Part shown: piece after piece, positions 25,760-32,147 of the stretch | Position numbering within the stretch: the first letter of the stretch is position 1 | Layout: every line of letters begins with the position of its first letter | Origin: an uncultured Clostridia bacterium | GTDB taxonomy: Bacteria > Bacillota > Clostridia > Oscillospirales > Ruminococcaceae | Assembly: GCA_947175385.1 (NCBI GenBank) | Contig: CAMWMN010000015.1 | Coordinates: forward strand, 1-32,147 | Reading direction: 5' to 3' | Length of the DNA stretch: 32,147 nucleotides | Position numbers and translations under genes: made by a program | The notes under the pieces: model-generated | Databases searched by the model: none | The model's input: only the letters and a program-made list of their open reading frames with translations | Told to the model about the DNA's origin: nothing

Positions 25760-26824
25760 TCAGATATGCACCAGATTTCTTGACGCAGCGGTTAAATCCA
25801 CGCAGCCGTCTGCGGTAACCACCGCCATATCTCCAATCAGCACACCGAACCGCTCCGGGATACTCACTCCAACGTGCACCGCAAGCGCGGTCTTTGTCTT
25901 CAGCACCGCAGTGCTGTTCTGACCGAGAAACGGCGGCTCAGAGGGCTCCAACCCGATCCCCTCGGCAAAGCCCACGGTGCAGTACTGATCCACGCCCCAT
26001 GCGTTCAGCGTTGCGCGGGCTACGCTGTCCGCAACCTTTCCGCCTATCCCCGCGCGCAAGGTCTTAAGACCGTCCGCAATAGCGCAGGTTACTGCATTGT
26101 AAGCGTTATCGCGGCGCGGATTTATCTCCCCGACAGCGACCGTTCGGCTCATTCTCGCGCAGTATCCGCCATACTTCGCGCCAAAATCCAGAATCAGGAA
26201 ATCCCCGTCACGGATTTGCCGCTCGGACGGCAGTGCCGCGAAATCCGCGGTATTCTCTCCGGACAACACTCTCACGGGAAATCCCGCCTCGTCCGCGCCG
26301 AAATCCGCCAAATAGAAACTCAACAGCGACGCAATCTGCCGTTCGGACATTCCGCGCCGAACCGTCCCAAGCAGCTTCTCATATGCCTTATCGCAGATTT
26401 TCTGAGCTGTTGCCACCGCCGCCAGTTCCTCATCTGTCTTGACGGAACGCAGCGACAGCAGCGCGTGTGTGAGCTTCGCGGTGGTGTCCATCTCGGCATA
26501 ATGGAGCTGCTCCTTATACACGTTGAAATCCGCAACGGAGAGTTTGTCCGATTCCACATAAATCGTCTTGATGGAATATTTTACCAAGAAATCCAAAAGC
26601 TGCTGCCCGCTTTCCAGTACACGCACACCGAATCCGGCGGAGAGCTTTGCGGTTCGTTCATAGTCCCTCTCGGTAACAAACAAAACGCTCTCCTCTTTGG
26701 AAATCAGCATAAATCCATCGCCAACCGAAAATCCGCACAGATATCTGAGAGACACCGCCGAGTTAATCAGCGCTGCGGAATTCTTATCGGGAATCCGCGC
26801 CGCAAGCTGCTTTACACGGCTCAT
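25760..26824 (-). CDS. M24 family Xaa-Pro aminopeptidase
   Basis: RSVKTDEELAAVATAQKICDKAYEKLL...GMSERQIASLLSFYLADFGADEAGFPVRVLSGENTA...LDFGAKYGGYCARMSRTVAVGE. Confidence 0.9.
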   Translation of the reverse strand: MSRVKQLAARIPDKNSAALINSAVSLRYLCGFSVGDGFMLISKEESVLFVTERDYERTAKLSAGFGVRVLESGQQLLDFLVKYSIKTIYVESDKLSVADFNVYKEQLHYAEMDTTAKLTHALLSLRSVKTDEELAAVATAQKICDKAYEKLLGTVRRGMSERQIASLLSFYLADFGADEAGFPVRVLSGENTADFAALPSERQIRDGDFLILDFGAKYGGYCARMSRTVAVGEINPRRDNAYNAVTCAIADGLKTLRAGIGGKVADSVARATLNAWGVDQYCTVGFAEGIGLEPSEPPFLGQNSTAVLKTKTALAVHVGVSIPERFGVLIGDMAVVTADGCVDLTAASRNLVHI

Positions 26825-27261
26825 TGATTGTCACCGAGCATATAAATCAGCGCGTTCGCCGCCAGCAGATAGACGTGCTTGCCGAAGCCCGCGATCGTTC
26901 CCGCGCAGACCGGCGCAATCACGCTGTTCTTGCGAAATTCATCACGGCTGTTTACATTGCTTAAATGCACCTCTACCACGGGGATTTTAATTGCCGCAAT
27001 CGCGTCACGAATCGCGTAGCTGTAATGCGTATACGCACCCGCGTTTAGAATCACGCCGTCATACTTAAGGCGCGCGCTGTGCAGACGGTCGATAATCCCG
27101 CCCTCAGAGTTGCTTTGGAAAAACGAAATATCCAACCCCATACTCCTCATTGTGCCGAGCAGCTCATCATTGATCGACTGGAGCGAATCATCGCCGTAAA
27201 CATCGGGTTCGCGCTCCCCCAAAAGATTCAGATTCGGACCGTTAATAACTAAAAATTTCAT
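26821..27261 (-). CDS. aroQ: type II 3-dehydroquinate dehydratase
   Basis: MKFLVINGPNLNLLGEREPDVYGDDSLQSIND...SNSEGGIIDRLHSA...ILNAGAYTHYSYAIRDAI...EVHLSNVNSRDEFRKNSV. Confidence 0.96.
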   Translation of the reverse strand: MKFLVINGPNLNLLGEREPDVYGDDSLQSINDELLGTMRSMGLDISFFQSNSEGGIIDRLHSARLKYDGVILNAGAYTHYSYAIRDAIAAIKIPVVEVHLSNVNSRDEFRKNSVIAPVCAGTIAGFGKHVYLLAANALIYMLGDNQ

Positions 27262-27282
27262 TCTGTACTCCTTATCTTAATA

Positions 27283-27411
27283 GCAAATTCAAAACCGCAC
27301 AAACGCTTCGCGTTTGTGCTTGCCTCGCTGCGAAAGCTCCACTGCGTTGCGATTCCGCAGCGGCATTTTGAATTTGCATACACCATTATTGCCTTGATGA
27401 GAATTATAACG
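27283..27411 (-). repeat. double-hairpin leader element, copy D (upstream of aroQ)
   Basis: transcript sense: CGTTATAATTCTCATCAAGGCAATAATGGTGTAT GCAAATTCAAAATGC [CGCTGCG...CGCAGCG] AGGCAA [GCACAAACGC-GAA-GCGTTTGTGC] GG TTTTGAATTTGC, then TATTAAGATAAGGAG. Confidence 0.87.
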
Positions 27412-27526
27412 CGCAAACGCTTCACGTTTGTGCTTGCCGAGCGTCACGCCGCACGCTGCGCGTACGGCGCGACGCTCGCATTTCGGATTTGCCTGCGCTG
27501 TTATTGCCTTGCTATGAATTATAACG
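27411..27526 (-). repeat. double-hairpin leader element, tandem unit E (lacks the 3' closing arm)
   Basis: transcript sense: CGTTATAATTCATAGCAAGGCAATAACAGCGCAG GCAAATCCGAAATGC [GAGCGTCGCGCCG...CGGCGTGACGCTC] GGCAA [GCACAAACG..CGTTTGCG]; shares CGTTATAATTC and AAGGCAATAA with copy D. Confidence 0.75.
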
Positions 27527-27543
27527 TGCTGTATCTGCGCCGC

Positions 27544-28383
27544 TTACAGACTCTCATAATATTTTTTCATCGCCGCAGCGTCCTCGGCTTGAGTGCCATC
27601 GGATTCGCAGATTACAGACGGCGACAGCTTCCGCGCGTGGATTTCCTCCATCAGCGGCTCAAACTGCGGTCCGAACCGATCGTCCGCAAAGGTCAGGTGC
27701 TTTTTCTCGCCGCCCTTTGTGTACTCGATCTTGCTGAAATGGATATGCATATTTGACAATCTCTCGTGTCCCAGCTCGTTCTCAATCAAATCCATCATTT
27801 TTGCGTAATCCTCGCGGGATTTGATTTCGCCGAGCGTCCGCGCGTTGAGATGTCCGAAATCCACGGTAGGCAAAAAACGCTCGTCAACCTTGCACAGCTC
27901 AAGAACCTCTTCAAGCGTGCCCAACTGGTTTATCTTGCCCATCGTTTCGGGGCAGATGATAATCTCGGACAAGCCGTTCTCGTCCAAAGCCGCCTGAGCG
28001 CGCTTCAGAGTTCCGCTTGCCAAATATAATGCCTCAGCGCGTGTCATTTTGGAACACGAACCGCTGTGAACCACGATTTTCTGCGCACCCACGGACTTCG
28101 CCGCTCGTGCGGACTCAAGGATATAATTCACGCTGTTTTGCCGCTTTTCCTCCTCCACCGAGGACAACGAAATAAAATACGGTGCGTGTAATGTGACGTA
28201 TATTCCGTTTTCGGCGGCAATTCGCGGAAGCTCGTTTACGGTAGATTCGCTGATTCTCACGCCGCGCCCACACTCGATTTCATAACCGTTCAGTCCCAAC
28301 TTCGCGAGATAAGACGGCAAATCCACGGGGAACTTGCGCTTCCCCCAACTAAGCGAATTCCCGCCAGGTCCGAAAGTAATCAT
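27544..28383 (-). CDS. TIM-barrel protein (endonuclease IV / sugar-phosphate isomerase-like)
   Basis: MITFGPGGNSLSWGKRKFPVDLPSYLAKLGLNGYEIECGRGVRIS...YVTLHAPYFISLSS...VVHSGSCSKMTRAEAL. Confidence 0.85.
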   Translation of the reverse strand: MITFGPGGNSLSWGKRKFPVDLPSYLAKLGLNGYEIECGRGVRISESTVNELPRIAAENGIYVTLHAPYFISLSSVEEEKRQNSVNYILESARAAKSVGAQKIVVHSGSCSKMTRAEALYLASGTLKRAQAALDENGLSEIIICPETMGKINQLGTLEEVLELCKVDERFLPTVDFGHLNARTLGEIKSREDYAKMMDLIENELGHERLSNMHIHFSKIEYTKGGEKKHLTFADDRFGPQFEPLMEEIHARKLSPSVICESDGTQAEDAAAMKKYYESL

Positions 28384-28883
28384 CACTTCAACTCCAAATC
28401 ATCATAATTCCTATGGAACACAAGGCTTTCAACCTGCCGTTTCAAGCGGAATGTCCACGTATTCTCAAGGTGGAACGGCTCTACAAGCACCGTCCGAATC
28501 CCCGCGAGATTACCCGCCATTACGTCCGTGAAAATCTGGTCGCCGACCACCAACGTTTCGGACTTTTTTACGCCCATCGCTTTGATAGCGCGGTTTATGC
28601 CGAATGTCAGCGGCTTTGCGCCGTTCGCGGTGAACTCCAGCCCCAACATTTCCGCAAGCGGAGCCACGCGCTTGTTCGTATTGTTGGACACCACGCGCAT
28701 TTTGATTTCCAAGACGCGCATTTTCTCCAACCATTCGGGAATCCCCTCCTCGGCGGCGGGATTTCCGTGCATTGCGAGAGTATTGTCCATATCGAGCACC
28801 AACGCGCGGACACGGTTTCTCCGAAGAAAATCCTCATCGATTGCCAACACGCTCGGCAGCCAGAAGGTAGGTTTGAAAAGCAT
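28383..28883 (-). CDS. yqeG: YqeG family HAD IIIA-type phosphatase
   Basis: MLFKPTFWLPSVLAIDEDFLRRNRVRALVLDMDNTLAMHGNP...VSNNTNKRVAPLAEMLGLEFTANGAKP; ATG at 28883. Confidence 0.93.
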   Translation of the reverse strand: MLFKPTFWLPSVLAIDEDFLRRNRVRALVLDMDNTLAMHGNPAAEEGIPEWLEKMRVLEIKMRVVSNNTNKRVAPLAEMLGLEFTANGAKPLTFGINRAIKAMGVKKSETLVVGDQIFTDVMAGNLAGIRTVLVEPFHLENTWTFRLKRQVESLVFHRNYDDLELK

Positions 28884-28910
28884 CACAGATCCATCTCCAT
28901 AAATCAATTA

Positions 28911-28932
28911 AAGCGGACAAAAATGTCCGCTT
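28911..28932 (-). terminator. intrinsic terminator after rpsU
   Basis: AAGCGGACA-TTTT-TGTCCGCTT, followed by TAATT on the minus strand. Confidence 0.65.
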
Positions 28933-29012
28933 CAATCGTTGTTCTGTTTACAGCACAGATACATATCTTCCTCAAAGGCAACCTCACCTAAGACATCGCC
29001 CCGAGAACGATA

Positions 29013-29186
29013 TTAATACTTGCGCTTGCGAGCAGCTTCGGACTTCTTTTTACGTTTTACCGAAGGCTTTTCGTAATGCTCTCTTTTACGAACTTCAGCA
29101 AGAACGCCGTCCCTTGCACATGAACGCTTGAAACGCTTGAGAGCGGTATCAAGAGATTCATTTTTACCAAGACGAATTTCTGCCAT
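29013..29186 (-). CDS. rpsU: 30S ribosomal protein S21
   Basis: 57 aa translated by hand: [57 protein letters not shown]; missed by the ORF track length cutoff. Confidence 0.97.
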   Translation of the reverse strand: MAEIRLGKNESLDTALKRFKRSCARDGVLAEVRKREHYEKPSVKRKKKSEAARKRKY

Positions 29187-29243
29187 CTATATTTCCCTCC
29201 CTTTGCCAATTGGCACAGGCTTTATACATACGAGTATATTCAC

Positions 29244-29272
29244 ATTATACACCGTATCTTCCCATTTGTCAA
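29244..29272 (-). promoter_or_regulatory. rpsU promoter
   Basis: TTGACA (29267-29272), 17 nt, TATAAT (29244-29249) on the minus strand. Confidence 0.9.
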
Positions 29273-29326
29273 GCGTTTATTCGGGATTTCCCAAAAGTTT
29301 GGTGATTATTACCAAAAACATTCAAC

Positions 29327-29692
29327 TCAATCGGTAATAATCCCCGAAATATCGACCGACTCGCCGTCCGCCCACAGGTGTTCGAGCTTGTAAAACTCGC
29401 GCGACTCGTTGATAAACACGTGCACGATAATATCCACATAGTCAAGCACGATCCAATCGGCGCTCTGAATGCCCTCTACGCTCTTCGGGCGAATGCCTTT
29501 CTGTTCAAGCTGATATTCCACCTCGTTTGCCAACGCTTTTACCTGTGTGGTGCTCGATGCTCCGGCGATAACGAAATAATTCGCGAGAATGGTCAAATCC
29601 TCGACCTTGATCACCCTGATATTCTCGGCTTTCTTGGAATCCAGCGCCTTTACGGCAATTTCCAGTTCTTCTCTATCGGTTAATTTTGTCAT
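29327..29692 (-). CDS. rsfS: ribosome silencing factor
   Basis: AVKALDSKKAENIRVIKVEDLTILANYFVIAGASSTTQVKALANEVE...SADWIVLDYVDIIVHVF..REFYKLEHLWADG. Confidence 0.96.
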   Translation of the reverse strand: MTKLTDREELEIAVKALDSKKAENIRVIKVEDLTILANYFVIAGASSTTQVKALANEVEYQLEQKGIRPKSVEGIQSADWIVLDYVDIIVHVFINESREFYKLEHLWADGESVDISGIITD

Positions 29693-30282
29693 AAGCTCTC
29701 CTTATTCTTATTGAATTTCAGATAGTAATTGTATGCCTCGAACGTTGAAAGCGGCAGCAATCCGCCGCGTTTGCAGACGTGCGCGACACTGTAAATCAGC
29801 GCCACGGACATCGCAAGGTTCAGATCCTTAAAGCAGTATTCACGCATTTTCTCAACGCCCTTATAGCTTCGATCCTCGCCGATCATATCGGCAAGGTAGA
29901 CGATTTTCTCCATCGTGCTCATACGCGCGCAGCCAACCGTGTGATACCGCACCGCGCGGATTATCTCGTCATCGGTGATTTTCAGCACCTCACGGATAAA
30001 GTACGCGCCCGCGATTCCGTGCCATAGCCCCTCAGTGGCGATTTCGGCGGGATCGGGCGACAGACCGCTGTCCACCGCATACTGTTTCAGGCGGTCGGGG
30101 AGGTCCTCTTTCATCACATCGTGCAGCATTCCCGCGAGGTAGCACCGTTTCTTATCCGCGCCGAATTTCTCCGCGAGCTTGAAGCTCTCCTCGGCAACGT
30201 TCATACTGTGTGTAAAACGCTTTTTTGACAGACGTGACTTCAACAGCTCCTCGTACTCATCAAATTCCGCATACTTGCTCAT
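29689..30282 (-). CDS. yqeK: HD-domain bis(5'-nucleosyl)-tetraphosphatase YqeK
   Basis: RLSKKRFTHSMNVAEESFKLAEKFGADKKRCYLAGMLHDVMKE...VRYHTVGCARMSTMEKIVYLADMIGEDR. Confidence 0.94.
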   Translation of the reverse strand: MSKYAEFDEYEELLKSRLSKKRFTHSMNVAEESFKLAEKFGADKKRCYLAGMLHDVMKEDLPDRLKQYAVDSGLSPDPAEIATEGLWHGIAGAYFIREVLKITDDEIIRAVRYHTVGCARMSTMEKIVYLADMIGEDRSYKGVEKMREYCFKDLNLAMSVALIYSVAHVCKRGGLLPLSTFEAYNYYLKFNKNKESL

Positions 30283-30288
30283 TTTGGC

Positions 30289-30891
30289 TCACCTCCATAA
30301 ATTGTTCTCCGAAATATACCGCGCAACCGCCTCGGGAACCAGTTCGGAGATACCCTCTCCTCGGGCGGTTTTCTCGCGGATTTCCGTAGAGGAAACGTCA
30401 ACGATTCCAGTTGGCAGAACCTTTACTCGCCCCAACTCCGTGGCGAACTCCAACATATCCGTAAAGCTGTCGCCCCCACGGGCAACAGCGCAAACCTTGC
30501 ACTCCTTCAATAGACTCTCATACTTGAACCACTCGCGGAATGTGTACAGCATATCACCGCCGATAAGCAGGAAAAACTGCCGCTCGGGGAACATTCGTTT
30601 CAGCTCGCGGAGTGTGTTTATCGTGTAGCTGACTCCGCCCATTCTCTGCTCGATGTCGGAAATTTCCACATCGCACTTGTCCGAAATACCCGCGAACGCC
30701 ATCTCACACATTTTCGCGCGGTGCGTGTATGATACCAATTCCGTGTCCTTATGCGGGCTGTCGAACGTTGGAATTATCATCAGCTTACGTAACTTAAGCT
30801 GTTCGACAGCCTCCCGCGCGAGATTTATATGCCCGTTGTGCACGGGATTGAACGCGCCGCCGAAAATCCCCGTTTTTATCAACTCAGCCAA
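30289..30891 (-). CDS. nadD: nicotinate-nucleotide adenylyltransferase
   Basis: IKTGIFGGAFNPVHNGHINLAREAVEQL...GGDMLYTFREWFKYESLL...VSSTEIREKTARG. Confidence 0.96.
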   Translation of the reverse strand: MAELIKTGIFGGAFNPVHNGHINLAREAVEQLKLRKLMIIPTFDSPHKDTELVSYTHRAKMCEMAFAGISDKCDVEISDIEQRMGGVSYTINTLRELKRMFPERQFFLLIGGDMLYTFREWFKYESLLKECKVCAVARGGDSFTDMLEFATELGRVKVLPTGIVDVSSTEIREKTARGEGISELVPEAVARYISENNLWR

Positions 30892-31180
30892 GCTCGATCA
30901 CCCACTTTTTAGGATCTTTATTCTGCCGCCACAGCACGAACTTCCGCCCGATTACCGCGACAACCTCCGCGCCGAGCTTCGGGGCAATCAAATCCGCCGC
31001 CTCGCGCGCCGTGTATTCGCAGCTCTCCTGAACGCCGATTTTAATCAGTTCCCGTGCGGTTATCGCCTTGCCGAGCTGATTTATGATCTCGTCCGAAATA
31101 CCCTGTTTTCCGATAAAAAATATCGCGTCATAGCCCTGCGCTATCGAGCGCAGGTGCGCCCTCTGTTTACTTGTTATCAT
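30884..31180 (-). CDS. yhbY: YhbY-type CRM-domain RNA-binding protein
   Basis: MITSKQRAHLRSIAQGYDAIFFIGKQGISDEIINQLGKAITARELIKIGV; ATG at 31180. Confidence 0.93.
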   Translation of the reverse strand: MITSKQRAHLRSIAQGYDAIFFIGKQGISDEIINQLGKAITARELIKIGVQESCEYTAREAADLIAPKLGAEVVAVIGRKFVLWRQNKDPKKWVIELG

Positions 31181-31766
31181 TAAACCTCTCCTTAATCGTA
31201 TCCTTAAGTTTTTCCAACGCTTGTGCGCGGTGCGAAATGCGGTTCTTCTCGTCCTCGCCGATTGTCGCCATACTATCGGTGTCATTCAGCATAAAAATCG
31301 GGTCGTAGCCGAATCCGCCGTTTCCAACCGACTCGTGCCCGATAAATCCGCTTACCGTACCGTTTACGTGATATTCCTCGTCCTCGGAGAGCTTTAGGCA
31401 AATTGAGCACACGAACCGCGCCCCGCGTTCCCCATAGGGAACGTTCTCCATCTCGCGCAGGACCTTGTCGCAGCGGTCTTTATCGGTGGCATTTTCTCCC
31501 GCGTATCGAGCCGAATACACACCCGGCGCGCCGTTCAGGCTCTCGATTTCCAAGCCGCTGTCGTCCGCGATTACGGGAGATTTCGTTGCCGCGAACACTG
31601 CTTGCGCCTTGATTTGCGCGTTCCGCTCGAACGTGTCGCCGTCCTCAACAATTTCATCCGTGAACCCTGCCTCGCGCATTGAAATTACCTCGAACCCGAA
31701 GCCGTCCAACAGCTCCTTAAACTCGCGGATTTTTCCCTTATTATTAGATGCGATTATTAACTGCAT
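31167..31766 (-). CDS. rdgB: XTP/dITP diphosphatase (RdgB/Ham1)
   Basis: MQLIIASNNKGKIREFKELL...VIADDSGLEIESLNGAPGVYSARYAGE...GNGGFGYDPIF. Confidence 0.96.
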   Translation of the reverse strand: MQLIIASNNKGKIREFKELLDGFGFEVISMREAGFTDEIVEDGDTFERNAQIKAQAVFAATKSPVIADDSGLEIESLNGAPGVYSARYAGENATDKDRCDKVLREMENVPYGERGARFVCSICLKLSEDEEYHVNGTVSGFIGHESVGNGGFGYDPIFMLNDTDSMATIGEDEKNRISHRAQALEKLKDTIKERFNDNK

Positions 31767-31777
31767 ATCTTTAATCC

Positions 31778-32147
31778 TCACTCAAACAGCGCGTTCACAT
31801 AATCCTCGGGAACGAACGGCTGCAAATCGTCAATCTGTTCGCCCACACCGACCAACTTAACCGAAAGATTCAGCTCATTCTTTATCGGGATAATAATTCC
31901 GCCCTTTGCCGTGCCGTCTAGCTTTGTAAGCACGATTCCCGTAATATCTGCCGATTCGGAGAAAAGCCGCGCTTGATTCACCGCGTTCTGACCTGTTGTC
32001 GCGTCCAACACGAGCAGAGTTTCCACGCTCGCGTCCGGCAACTCCCTAGCGATAACACGCGCAATTTTCTTCAGCTCCTCCATCAGGTTTTTATTGTTAT
32101 GAAGCCGTCCCGCGGTATCGCACAGCACGATATCCGCGCCGCGCGCC
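31778..32147 (-). CDS. ftsY: signal recognition particle receptor FtsY (3' part, gene runs off the window)
   Basis: [26 protein letters not shown]...[21 protein letters not shown]...[14 protein letters not shown]. Confidence 0.95.
   Translation of the reverse strand, partial: ARGADIVLCDTAGRLHNNKNLMEELKKIARVIARELPDASVETLLVLDATTGQNAVNQARLFSESADITGIVLTKLDGTAKGGIIIPIKNELNLSVKLVGVGEQIDDLQPFVPEDYVNALFE

Noticed and set aside
25874-26827. 317-aa plus-strand ORF
   Set aside because: Entirely antisense to the M24 peptidase gene; composition artefact.
27283-27526. CRISPR array
   Set aside because: Repeats are few, structured, of unequal size and without spacers; no cas genes in the window.

Overview
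The window is a chromosomal segment from a Gram-positive, spore-forming bacterium; gene content and order look Clostridia/Oscillospiraceae-like (inference). Nearly every gene is on the minus strand. The plus-strand exception is spoIIID, which has a sigma-E-like promoter. Housekeeping genes include rpsB, tsf, efp, aroQ, an M24 peptidase, hisC, metY-type, yqeG, rpsU (S21, absent from the ORF track), rsfS, yqeK, nadD, yhbY, rdgB and the 3' part of ftsY. Also present are an ABC exporter pair, an ABC-F protein with an apparently inactivated second nucleotide-binding domain, and an FMN riboswitch with its terminator upstream of a RibU-like gene. The most interesting signal is a family of intergenic 5'-leader elements (4277-4388, 14035-14134, 23860-23959, 27283-27411, plus a degenerate tandem unit at 27411-27526). 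Each has a GCAAAYTCAAAA-type closing arm pair enclosing two hairpins, which predicts a three-way junction. Hairpin sequences differ almost completely between copies while pairing is kept, and one closing arm shows a compensatory C/G change. Each copy ends in a shared GCTATTTAAGATAAGGAG-like tail that carries the Shine-Dalgarno sequence of the downstream gene. Other signals are a decayed DUF3795-like pseudogene, an LRR gene remnant, a frameshifted duplicate of the 3' end of the M24 peptidase gene, and a 76-bp MITE-like inverted repeat. The last two sit where the common aroQ-peptidase-efp order is interrupted.
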